Assembly: GCA_002327255.1 (NCBI GenBank)
Contig: DCUM01000038.1
Location: 1,721 to 25,127, forward strand
Direction: 5' to 3'
DNA from: a bacterium UBA2214
Lineage (GTDB): Bacteria > Zhuqueibacterota > Zhuqueibacteria > Residuimicrobiales > Residuimicrobiaceae
Length of the DNA stretch: 23,407 bases
This document shows, in pieces, positions 1-8,418 of this stretch (position 1 is the stretch's first letter; every line of letters starts with the position of its first letter). The translations under genes and the position numbers were made by a program. The notes beneath the pieces are model-generated. The model did not search any database and was not told the origin of the DNA. It saw nothing but the letters and a program-made list of their open reading frames with translations.

Positions 1-15
1 AAGGAACGAGGTTTT

Positions 16-3000
16 ATGCGGATGATGGGTGTGGTGCGGGTGGCGGCCAATCTTAAAATGATACTAATTCCTGTTTTTCTGGTACTGGTTTTTCAGACAG
101 CGGTCATGGCACAGCAGGTGACTTTTTCCGATGTCACCGATGCCATGCAGGCCTGGGGCTGGCGCGTCGATGTCAACGGTGTCAGAATCAGTGCCTACAA
201 TCACGGTGTTTCCTGGGGCGATGTCAACAACGATTCCATTCCGGATTTGTACATTTCCAGCGCCGTGCGCCGCGCCAACGGCCGGATTCCGGAAACCCTG
301 TATATCGGTCAGCCAAAGGGCGGCGCGTTTTCCGAAGAGGATGGCAAACGCGGCGTCTCCGACAGCCATGGCATGACCGGCACCCACGGCATCTCACTAT
401 TCGATTACGACAACGACGGTGATCTGGATATCTATAATGCGACCACCGATGACCGCAACCGGCTCTACCGCAATGATGGCAACGGATTTTTCAAGGACGT
501 ATCCGACTCGGCGAATCTGAAAGCCATCAAAGTTTTTGTCGATACCTACGGAGAAATCGGTTATGGCACCCGCGGCGTCGTCGCTTTTGATGCGGACAAT
601 GACGGCTATATGGACCTCCTGGGCGTCAATTGGGGGCCGGTTGAAAACAAGAAAGAGGTACCGTGGATCACCCCGCCGCAGCCCAACGAGTTCTATCGTA
701 ACAATGGCGATGGCACCTTTACCAAAGAGGATCACCGCGGTCTGACCCATCCGCCGAACCCCAGCAACATCGGCACCCAGGGTGTCACCGCCGCTGATAT
801 CAACAACGATGGCTGGATGGATGTTTTTATCAGCCATCGCAATTATGCCTATCTCGGCAAGGATGCCTTTGGCAACGATCTCTTCGGTCCCGGCCCCGTT
901 CCCGCCCCCAACCAGCTGCTGATCAACGACGGCACCGGCCATTTCAGGGACGAAACCCTCGAGCGCGGTCTCTTCGACGCGACCAACGATTGCAACGGCA
1001 CCACATTTGCCGATTACGACAACGACGGCGATCTTGATGCCTTTGTGGTGCCCAAAGAGATCACCACGCGCTATCTCAGCGTATATGAAAATGATGGCAA
1101 CGGCTATTTCACCAATGTCAGCAGCCGCGTTCGCATCGACCTCTATGGATTTTCCTGTGTGATGGGCGATTTGAACAATGACGGTTTTGTCGATATTTTT
1201 GCGCCGCGTTCCTATGGCGATTCCCGCATCTATCTCAATGACGGCAACGGCAATTTCGTCCTCCAATCCAATACGGGGGTCGAAATACTGGCCTTCGATC
1301 CGCGCGGCGCCGGACTGGCCGACTATGACCTCGACGGCGATCTCGATATCTATTACGCCGAAGCCAACAAGGATATCAAGCCGCGCTACTCCAATCGCCT
1401 CTTCCGTAACAATCTCTCCAAAACGAATCGCTGGCTCAAGGTCACCGGACGCGGTCCCAAAGGGGATGGCGGCGCTTTTGGCACAAAAATCTGGCTCTTC
1501 GAACCCGGGCACATGGATGACCTGAATTATCTGGTGGGGTATCGCCAGGTGATGAATACCTATGGCTACCTCTGCCAGGACGACCCCGTTCAGCATTTCG
1601 GTCTCGGTGTTCGCGAAATAATTGATGTCAAGGTGCGTTTTCTCGATGGCACGGAGCTGAAAATGGCCGGCGTCGGCGCCAATCGCAAAGTGATTTTTAC
1701 CCGGCCTCAGAGGATGGATAAAGTCAGCGGAGATGACCAGCAGGGTACGACCGGCGCCGTCTTGCCCCTGCCGCTGCGGGTGCGCGTCAGCGATGCCGAT
1801 GGCCGGCCCGTGCGCGGCGCCCGGGTCCGCTTCGCCAATCAAAGCGGCCTGGGCCACTTTTTACCCACCGATTCCGTTTTCACCGGCTCTGACGGCATTG
1901 CCGCTGTGCAATATGCCGTCGCCCCGGCCCTGCAAATCCAGGAGATCATCGCCACCAGTCCGGATTTTCCCGGCGCCGTGCCGTTCACCGTTCGCAATCT
2001 CAATGCCGCGACAGCCGCCCTGGAACGCCTCTCGCCACCCTTCCTGAGCGGCCCCGCCGCTGAAGTGCTGCAGACGCAACTCACTGTCAGGGTGAGCGAT
2101 GGCGCCGGTGTGCCCCTCGCGCTTATCCCGGTTGTTTTCAAAGTGACCCTGGGGGGCGGCAGCGTCGCCGAAGCGGATTCGGTCATCGTGGCCAGCGATG
2201 CCCAGGGTTTGGCACATACCACCTGGCGCCTCGGTCCGCAATCCGGCGCCAGCCAACAGGTGAAAGCCTCTCTGCGCCATACGCCCGGCATCGCCGTCTA
2301 TTTCGACGGCATGACCCATGGCCTGGCCAGTGAGATGCAATGGCCGGGGCCCACCCACTATAACGGCACGGCCGGCCACGCCCTCAGCGATTCACTGGCG
2401 GTGCAAATAAACGATGCCTTTGGCCAGCCCGTCAACGGCTATCCCGTCGCGTTTGCGGTGCTGGAAGGGAATGGCCAGGTCAATGGCGCGAACCAGGTGC
2501 AGGTTCTGAGCAATGCGGAGGGATTGGCGCGCTGTCAGTGGCGGCTGGGCACCGTGGCAGGTATTCCCAACAGAATACGGGCAACCGCCGGCGCGTTGAG
2601 CGGCTCTCCGGTCGAGGCGACTGCCACGGCTGCAGCCGGGGCGGCGCATCGCCTGCTGAAGGTCAGCGGCGATGGCCAGAGCGCCGTGACACAGGCCGCA
2701 TTCAGAGATCTCTTCATCGCTTCCGTGACCGACGCCTTCGGAAATCCCGTGACAGGACATCCCGTACGATTCCAGGTTGTGCAAGGCAGCGCCGGCATTG
2801 AAGGGGCCGTCGACGTCGAACACGCCACCGATGCGCAGGGACACGCCGCGGTCACCGTGAGGGCGGGTGCTGTGCCGGGCGTTGTTTCGATCCGGGCCAC
2901 TTCCCGGCTCAACGGCATGGAATTGCTGGATTCGCCGCAAAGTTTTTCGGTGACGGTGCTGCAACCGCCGCTGGATACGTCGCAAGGCCGCATCATCGCG

Positions 3001-5031
3001 ACCACACCCTGCATCGCCAATGGCAGGACGCCGAGTCTGATAGCGGCCGAGGTGCGGGATACCGATAATAATCCCGTCTCCGGACTCGCGGTGCATTTTT
3101 ACAGTTCCGGAGGCAATAACACCCTGCAGCCCCCGAACGCGGTGACCGATGCCCAGGGACGTGCCACCACTTCCCTGGTGTCAACCCGCGCGGAAGTGAA
3201 AAAAATCTGGGCCGAAGTCGATGGGCAACGCGTCAGTCCCGATTCCGCCCGGGTTCTCTTCCTGGCCGGCCCCGCAGCCACCCTTGTGCCGCTCGACGGG
3301 GATGGGCAGACCGCTGCAACCGCCAGGATGCTGCCGGCGCCGCTGCGCGCCGCGCTTCTGGACAGTTTCGAAAATCCCGTCAGCGGCGCCCTGCTCACGG
3401 TGACGATGCAGACGCCCGATGGCAATCGCATCGATTTGCAGCGCCAGGCCACGGATGCGGCCGGCATGGTTGCATGCCAGGTTTCCCTGAGCCAGCAGCC
3501 GGGTTCGCATCAATTCATTTTCTGCTATGGTGATCTGCCCGCGATTACCTTTCACGCTGAGGCGGAGCAGTCTATTCCGGCTTTTATCGAAAAAATCAGT
3601 GGCGAAGGACAGGCCGGACTCTCCGCTCGTCTCCTCGCCAATCCTCTCGTGGTGCGGGTGATCGGCCACGATGGCGCACCCGCCTCCGGCATCCCCGTAA
3701 CCTTTTCTTTCAGCAGCGGCATGGGCGCTTTTCCGGACGGCGCCACGGTGTTCACCACTGCGGACGGGATGGCTTCTGTGCGCGTGCAATTGGGCACCGG
3801 GATCGGCAATTATTACATCGACGCCGGCGTCGCAGGCTTGACGGACAAAGTCACATTCATGGCGACGGTTCGGCCGCCACGGCCCGCCACGCTGGAGATC
3901 GTCTCCGGAGACGCGCAAAACGCCCGTGCGGGGAAATTTCTGCGGCAGCCCCTGGTGGTTCGCCTGCTCGATGAACTGGCGCAACCAGTGCGTCAGGCAG
4001 CGATTCGATTCTTGCCCATCACCAGCGGTGGATCGGTCTCGCCGTCGGAACCGGTCACAACCGGTGAGGATGGCACCGCCTCGGCATGGTGGAAACTGGG
4101 TACGGAAAAGGAGCAGTATCTGCGCGCCGAGGCGGTGGACTATAGCACCGTCAAGACGGTCTTTCACGCCACGATTCATCCCAACCATGCCCCCGAGATT
4201 TTTGCCACCAGCGATACGACGATTTCCGAAAATCAGGCGCTCTCGTTGTGGGTGCGCGGCACAGACGAGGATCATGACGACCTCATCTGGCGCATTACCG
4301 ATATGCCCGCGGGCGCGGTGTTCGATTCGCTTTCCGGCTTGTTCTCCTGGACGCCCACTTATGAGCAGGCCGGCCTTTACCGCATCACCTTTTCCGCTGA
4401 CGATGGCCATGGCGGAACGGCTGCATGGCCTTGCCGGATCGTGGTCAGGAATGTATCGCAACCGATCATGATCCTCTCTTACTCTCCCGGCGATACGTCG
4501 CTGAGCCTGGCATTGCACCAACCCGTCACCTTCGCGGTAGAAGCCAGAGATCCTGATGGGGATTCTTTGCGTTTCCAGTGGTTCTTCAACGATCTTGCTG
4601 TGGGCACACAATCCAGTTTACGGGTTACGCCCAATCCGGGTTTCCCGGCGAAAAGTCAGGTCGTGGTGAAAATCTCTTCAACCAGCAGCACGACGACCTT
4701 TACGTGGTCGCTGGATATTCAGACGCATGTCGCCGTGCCGCAGTCTGGCCCGGCACAGTATGTTCTTGGGCAGAACTATCCCAATCCATTCAACCCCACA
4801 ACGCATATTCCCTTCCAGATGGCGGCTGCGGGTCCGGTCAAACTCTCCATTTATAATCAGTCGGGCCAGCGCATCCGTGTTGTCAGGGATGGTGTGGCGG
4901 CGGCGGGATGGCACACAGCGTTTTGGGATGGACAGGACGATTTGGGCGCGCAAGTCCCTTCGGGCATCTATTATTGCAGAATGGAAACAAATTCGTTCCA
5001 TGAAATAAAAAAGCTTTTATTGTTGAAATAA
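16..5031 (+). CDS. Giant secreted FG-GAP/UnbV/Ig-like repeat protein with C-terminal sorting domain
   Basis: This encodes a 1671-residue exported surface protein, probably involved in adhesion or binding; its ligand is unknown. A signal peptide covers residues 1-33 (hydrophobic core ILIPVFLVLVF, then AVMAQQ). Seven calcium-loop motifs of the FG-GAP/VCBS type (DxDNDGxxD) start near residues 69, 130, 192, 261, 334, 385 and 436. An ASPIC/UnbV domain follows at about 472-552. About eight Ig-like domains of the bacterial Big_1 type span roughly 572-1390; several open with SGDGQ-like strands and share the pattern V.D..G.PV.G..V.F. Next come a cadherin/He_PIG-like Ig domain (1391-1480) and another Ig-like domain (1484-1570). 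The C-terminal 90 residues form a FlgD-like/type A sorting domain with NYPNPFNPTT at 1587-1596, known from type IX secretion cargo and FCB relatives. A purine-rich RBS at 2-11 supports the first ATG, although M15 is possible. The gene ends before a terminator and appears monocistronic within this view. Confidence 0.9.
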   Translation: MRMMGVVRVAANLKMILIPVFLVLVFQTAVMAQQVTFSDVTDAMQAWGWRVDVNGVRISAYNHGVSWGDVNNDSIPDLYISSAVRRANGRIPETLYIGQPKGGAFSEEDGKRGVSDSHGMTGTHGISLFDYDNDGDLDIYNATTDDRNRLYRNDGNGFFKDVSDSANLKAIKVFVDTYGEIGYGTRGVVAFDADNDGYMDLLGVNWGPVENKKEVPWITPPQPNEFYRNNGDGTFTKEDHRGLTHPPNPSNIGTQGVTAADINNDGWMDVFISHRNYAYLGKDAFGNDLFGPGPVPAPNQLLINDGTGHFRDETLERGLFDATNDCNGTTFADYDNDGDLDAFVVPKEITTRYLSVYENDGNGYFTNVSSRVRIDLYGFSCVMGDLNNDGFVDIFAPRSYGDSRIYLNDGNGNFVLQSNTGVEILAFDPRGAGLADYDLDGDLDIYYAEANKDIKPRYSNRLFRNNLSKTNRWLKVTGRGPKGDGGAFGTKIWLFEPGHMDDLNYLVGYRQVMNTYGYLCQDDPVQHFGLGVREIIDVKVRFLDGTELKMAGVGANRKVIFTRPQRMDKVSGDDQQGTTGAVLPLPLRVRVSDADGRPVRGARVRFANQSGLGHFLPTDSVFTGSDGIAAVQYAVAPALQIQEIIATSPDFPGAVPFTVRNLNAATAALERLSPPFLSGPAAEVLQTQLTVRVSDGAGVPLALIPVVFKVTLGGGSVAEADSVIVASDAQGLAHTTWRLGPQSGASQQVKASLRHTPGIAVYFDGMTHGLASEMQWPGPTHYNGTAGHALSDSLAVQINDAFGQPVNGYPVAFAVLEGNGQVNGANQVQVLSNAEGLARCQWRLGTVAGIPNRIRATAGALSGSPVEATATAAAGAAHRLLKVSGDGQSAVTQAAFRDLFIASVTDAFGNPVTGHPVRFQVVQGSAGIEGAVDVEHATDAQGHAAVTVRAGAVPGVVSIRATSRLNGMELLDSPQSFSVTVLQPPLDTSQGRIIATTPCIANGRTPSLIAAEVRDTDNNPVSGLAVHFYSSGGNNTLQPPNAVTDAQGRATTSLVSTRAEVKKIWAEVDGQRVSPDSARVLFLAGPAATLVPLDGDGQTAATARMLPAPLRAALLDSFENPVSGALLTVTMQTPDGNRIDLQRQATDAAGMVACQVSLSQQPGSHQFIFCYGDLPAITFHAEAEQSIPAFIEKISGEGQAGLSARLLANPLVVRVIGHDGAPASGIPVTFSFSSGMGAFPDGATVFTTADGMASVRVQLGTGIGNYYIDAGVAGLTDKVTFMATVRPPRPATLEIVSGDAQNARAGKFLRQPLVVRLLDELAQPVRQAAIRFLPITSGGSVSPSEPVTTGEDGTASAWWKLGTEKEQYLRAEAVDYSTVKTVFHATIHPNHAPEIFATSDTTISENQALSLWVRGTDEDHDDLIWRITDMPAGAVFDSLSGLFSWTPTYEQAGLYRITFSADDGHGGTAAWPCRIVVRNVSQPIMILSYSPGDTSLSLALHQPVTFAVEARDPDGDSLRFQWFFNDLAVGTQSSLRVTPNPGFPAKSQVVVKISSTSSTTTFTWSLDIQTHVAVPQSGPAQYVLGQNYPNPFNPTTHIPFQMAAAGPVKLSIYNQSGQRIRVVRDGVAAAGWHTAFWDGQDDLGAQVPSGIYYCRMETNSFHEIKKLLLLK

Positions 5032-5103
5032 TTTTATTATGTTTATCCCGTGAGACAGGTATCTCCGCCGCCCGGGCGAGTGTCTGGCGAACGAAAATAT
5101 CAG

Positions 5104-5141
5104 CGGTGAGAAGAACGGGGTCTCTTCTCGCCGTTTTTTTT
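5104..5141 (+). terminator. Rho-independent terminator after the giant surface-protein gene
   Basis: An 11-base left arm (5104-5114, CGGTGAGAAGA) pairs with 5123-5133 (TCTTCTCGCCG). All pairs are Watson-Crick except one U.G, and the loop is 8 nt. Eight T residues follow at 5134-5141. This is a textbook plus-strand intrinsic terminator, and it separates the surface-protein gene from the downstream prenyltransferase group. Confidence 0.9.
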
Positions 5142-5206
5142 AATGAACCCCTGCACGGGAACCTTTCCGCTCAATCCAGAGCGGGATCAAAGAGGGTGGA
5201 CGCGAC

Positions 5207-6082
5207 GTGAAGATGCTCATGCATATCTGGATTTCACTGCGGCCGAAACAATGGCTCAAGAATATCATTGTCTTCGCCGGTCTGTTTTTTGCCGAAGATA
5301 TTTTCGTCAAAAGCAAAATATTCGATACGAGCGTGGCTTTTCTTCTTTTCTGTCTGGTCTCCAGCAGCGGTTATCTCATCAATGATGTCATGGATCGTGC
5401 CAGGGATCGGCTGCATCCGAAGAAACGGTTCCGTCCCATCGCCGCGGGGCATCTTCCCGTTTGGCTGGCACTTCTTCTCGCTGTGCTGCTGACCGCGCTC
5501 AGTATGGTGTTCGCCTTCAGACTGGCAACGGTCTTTGGGCTGATCCTGCTGGCTTATCTGGGATTGACGCTGTCCTATTCTCTCTTTTTCAAACAAGTCA
5601 TCATCCTGGACGTCGTGCTGATTGCCTTCGGGTTTGTGCTGCGCGCCATCGGAGGCACGCTGGCCGCCCGTGAAATGGTCTCTTCCTGGCTGATCATCTG
5701 CACCGTCTTTCTCTCCCTGTTTCTGGCATTGACCAAACGCCGCAGTGAGATGAAGGCGCTCGGTCACCAGGCCGCCGCAGTACGCGATACACTCTCGATC
5801 TATTCGCTCGATTTTCTGGATCAAATGATCAATATCGCCACTGCTGCTTGCCTGATCTCCTATGCCCTCTATACCCTGGATACCGGGACGGTGGCCAAAT
5901 TCGGCACGCGCAATCTGGCATTCACGCTGCCCTTTGTCATCTATGGACTTTTTCGTTATCTCTTCCTGGTGTTGCAGAGCAACGCCGGCGAATCGCCCGA
6001 GCTCGCCCTGCTCTCGGATCGCCCCATCCAGGTTTGCGTTCTCGCCTATCTGGCGACAGTGGCTTTCATTCTCTATCTGTGA
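5207..6082 (+). CDS. UbiA-family prenyltransferase, polyprenyl-phosphate 5-phosphoribosyltransferase type
   Basis: This 291-residue polytopic membrane protein resembles decaprenyl-phosphate phosphoribosyltransferase (the mycobacterial Rv3806c/UbiA group). That enzyme joins PRPP to a polyprenyl phosphate to make the lipid-linked pentose precursor. The Asp-rich motif is seen as NDxxDxxxD (N59, D60, D63, D67), followed directly by HPKKRFRPIAAG (70-81), which is characteristic of this subgroup. The second helix block carries YSLFFK and a conserved Asp (D135) before FVLRAIGG (143-150). Hydrophobic segments cover most of the protein, consistent with 8-9 helices. I chose the GTG at 5207 because GAGGGTGG at 5192-5199 lies 7 nt upstream; ATGs at 5213 and 5219 are alternatives. 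It leads a plus-strand group with the TPR and DUF4838 genes. The exact lipid and sugar substrates are inferred from family only; other UbiA activities cannot be excluded. Confidence 0.85.
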   Translation: MKMLMHIWISLRPKQWLKNIIVFAGLFFAEDIFVKSKIFDTSVAFLLFCLVSSSGYLINDVMDRARDRLHPKKRFRPIAAGHLPVWLALLLAVLLTALSMVFAFRLATVFGLILLAYLGLTLSYSLFFKQVIILDVVLIAFGFVLRAIGGTLAAREMVSSWLIICTVFLSLFLALTKRRSEMKALGHQAAAVRDTLSIYSLDFLDQMINIATAACLISYALYTLDTGTVAKFGTRNLAFTLPFVIYGLFRYLFLVLQSNAGESPELALLSDRPIQVCVLAYLATVAFILYL

Positions 6083-6137
6083 TGTTTTCAGGATTTGAGC
6101 GCCACACTGCATCAGTAAAAGGAATTGTGGAGGCCTT

Positions 6138-8396
6138 GTGTTGCGAATCGGTCATTTTGTCACCTGGAAATCGCTTGGCGCTCTGGCCATGGCCGGCGTG
6201 ATCCTGTCAGGCTGTGCCGGGAAGCATAAACCCTCCGAGGAGGCGCAGATTCGCGCTTTTCTGCAGAGTTCCGCTTCCTTCTATCTGCAAAAGGGGACGG
6301 AAGCCATCAACGCCGCTCACTATCAGGAGGCCTTGACTCAATTCCGCCAGGCCGAAGCCCTGACCCCCTATGATCCCGTTCTCCAAAACAACAAAGGCGT
6401 GGCATTCTATCACCTCGGCGTCATGGATTCGGCGCTCCATTCCTACCAGACAGCGGTGCGGTTGCGGCCCGACTATGCCCGCGCCTACGGCAATATGGCC
6501 AGGACCTGGCTGGACATCGGCCAGTACGATTATGCGCTCGCGGCCGCCGCGAAAGTCGTGCAATACACACCCGCCAGTGCCTACGGGCACATCCTCAGGG
6601 CGGAAATCCATGAAAAAATGGAGGCCCGGGATGCGGCGGCGCAAGCCTACCGCGAGGCACTCGATCTGGAACCGCAATTGATCGACGTGCGCAATAACCT
6701 CGGCGTGCTCTATTTTCGCATGGGACAGCTCGACCGCGCCATCGACATGTATCAGCAGGTACTCGCCCGCGATTCCACCTTTGCGATCGCCTATTTCAAT
6801 CTCGGCAATGCACTGGCGCGCAAATGCCTGCTCGAAGATGCCTTGTACCATTACGACAAAGCGCTCTCTTCCGATCCGGAGATGACGCCGGCGCGCAACA
6901 ATCACGGCCTGATCCATCTCTTCATGGGACGGATCGATGCGGCGCTCAGCGATTTTTATCGGGCGGTGACGGATGAGAAGGCACTGCCCGCCGTGCATTA
7001 CAATCTTTCCATTGTCCAGTCGCGCCTCGACTCCCTGCCGCAAGCCATGGCATCGATCGAACGCGCCATCGCGCAGGATTCTTCCGTTGCCAATTTTTAT
7101 CTGCAAAAGGGGTTGATCCTCGAGGATTTGAACCACCCCGATGAAGCGGCCGCAGCCTTTCATCGCGCCATTGCGCTGGATTCGTCCCTTTCCAGCGGCT
7201 ATAACAGTCTCGGCAACGTGCTGGCGGGGATCGACCCCGTCCGCGCCCGTCAGGCGTATGAAAAGGCTCTGGCCAACTATGACGATTATCTCATGCAACG
7301 ATTCGCGCGCACCGGCAAGGCCATTGACAGGGGATATTTCGATCTGCTGGCGGCCTGCAGAGACAACTGGCAGATTTCTGCGGATCATGCCATGGTCTAC
7401 AATAACCTCGGCAAAGTCTATATCCGGCTCAATCAATATGATCAGGCGGTGCGTACCTTTTTCAAAGCCATCGCCTTGCAGCCCGAGCTCTGGGAACCTT
7501 ATGAAAATCTCGCCGTCATACGCTTCGCGCAGAAGCGGGATGCGGAAGGGAAGAAAATGATGGCGCAGGGGCGCGTCAATCGCGCCGGGGCGGCTTTCAA
7601 GATGGATTCCCTCGCGGCAGCCAGCACCATGTTGCAGGAAGCCATCCGGCTCCATCCGGCGATGGGAAGCGCTTATGCGCTCATCGCTGCGATCTCTCAA
7701 CGCCAGGGGAATGCCAGGGAGGCCGAAACTGCACTCAAGACCGGCCTGCGCAAGGATGCTGAAAACCATGCCCTGCGGTTTGCCTATGGGCAGCTGCTCG
7801 CCAGGCAAAATCGCTTCAACGAAGCCAGGCCCCATCTGCTCAAAGCCCTGACGCTGCAACCCAATGCCGCCGAGACCTGTCTGGCGCTCGCCGACGTCTA
7901 CAAAAATATCGGCGAACGCGCTCGCTACGATTCGTTGTACGCGCGCGGCCGCTATCTGCTCGGTAACCAGGCGGAGGAGACCGGCGCCCTGGATCAGGCG
8001 CTGCAGGAATACACCATCGCCGCGCAGCTGCAGCCGTTTGAAGCGCAATATGCCGCCAGCCAGGCGCTGATCTATCTCAAGAAAAAAATGCCGGCCGAGG
8101 CGGAAAACTATTTGACCACCGCCCTGCAACACGACAACGAAAATGTCCTGGCACTCTATGGCATGGGGTGGCTGCTCGGAGAACGCAAACACTACGCCGA
8201 AGCCATCGCGTACTTGCGCAAAGCGACGGCCAGGGACAGCACGTTTGCTCCGGCCTATCAGGCCCTGGCCGTCAACAGCTATTTTGCCGGCGACCAGCAG
8301 AACGCCCGTTTCTATTCACAACGGGCACGCGAACTGGGCATTATTCTGAAACAAGAGTTCCTGCAATCACTTCAAGCCGAACCCGAAAAACCCTGA
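6138..8396 (+). CDS. TPR-repeat lipoprotein
   Basis: This encodes a 752-residue lipoprotein made almost entirely of tetratricopeptide repeats. The signal peptide ends in the lipobox L-S-G-C, giving lipidation at C26. From about residue 40 to the end I count 18-20 helical-pair repeats with the usual TPR pattern (for example NNLGVLYFRMGQLDRAIDMY and YNNLGKVYIRLNQYDQAVRT), with a less regular stretch around 380-410. TPR solenoids act as protein-docking scaffolds, so a role in assembling an envelope complex is likely, but no partner is visible. The start is a GTG at 6138 (or TTG at 6141) behind GGAGG at 6129-6133. It follows the UbiA gene by 55 nt and precedes the DUF4838 gene by 22 nt, consistent with one operon. 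It could be loosely annotated as an O-GlcNAc-transferase-like TPR protein, but no catalytic domain is present. Confidence 0.88.
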   Translation: MLRIGHFVTWKSLGALAMAGVILSGCAGKHKPSEEAQIRAFLQSSASFYLQKGTEAINAAHYQEALTQFRQAEALTPYDPVLQNNKGVAFYHLGVMDSALHSYQTAVRLRPDYARAYGNMARTWLDIGQYDYALAAAAKVVQYTPASAYGHILRAEIHEKMEARDAAAQAYREALDLEPQLIDVRNNLGVLYFRMGQLDRAIDMYQQVLARDSTFAIAYFNLGNALARKCLLEDALYHYDKALSSDPEMTPARNNHGLIHLFMGRIDAALSDFYRAVTDEKALPAVHYNLSIVQSRLDSLPQAMASIERAIAQDSSVANFYLQKGLILEDLNHPDEAAAAFHRAIALDSSLSSGYNSLGNVLAGIDPVRARQAYEKALANYDDYLMQRFARTGKAIDRGYFDLLAACRDNWQISADHAMVYNNLGKVYIRLNQYDQAVRTFFKAIALQPELWEPYENLAVIRFAQKRDAEGKKMMAQGRVNRAGAAFKMDSLAAASTMLQEAIRLHPAMGSAYALIAAISQRQGNAREAETALKTGLRKDAENHALRFAYGQLLARQNRFNEARPHLLKALTLQPNAAETCLALADVYKNIGERARYDSLYARGRYLLGNQAEETGALDQALQEYTIAAQLQPFEAQYAASQALIYLKKKMPAEAENYLTTALQHDNENVLALYGMGWLLGERKHYAEAIAYLRKATARDSTFAPAYQALAVNSYFAGDQQNARFYSQRARELGIILKQEFLQSLQAEPEKP

Positions 8397-8418
8397 GGTT
8401 CGAACCGGGGAGCAACCT

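Noticed and set aside
397..1857. Long minus-strand open frame opposite the FG-GAP region
   Set aside because: It mirrors the repeated acidic-loop codons of the plus-strand gene and gives a low-complexity Ile/Val/Ala-rich protein with no recognisable domain.
1742..4190. Ig-like repeats as a possible tandem DNA repeat array
   Set aside because: The repeats are visible only at protein level; by eye the nucleotide sequences are too diverged to form a recent tandem duplication.
3181..4611. Long minus-strand open frame opposite the Ig-like repeats
   Set aside because: It is antisense to a clearly coding gene with recognisable domains, and the translation shows no family features.
6207..8192. 661-codon minus-strand open frame opposite the TPR gene
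   Set aside because: It is a shadow of the GC-rich TPR codons; the plus-strand product has unmistakable TPR periodicity and a lipobox.
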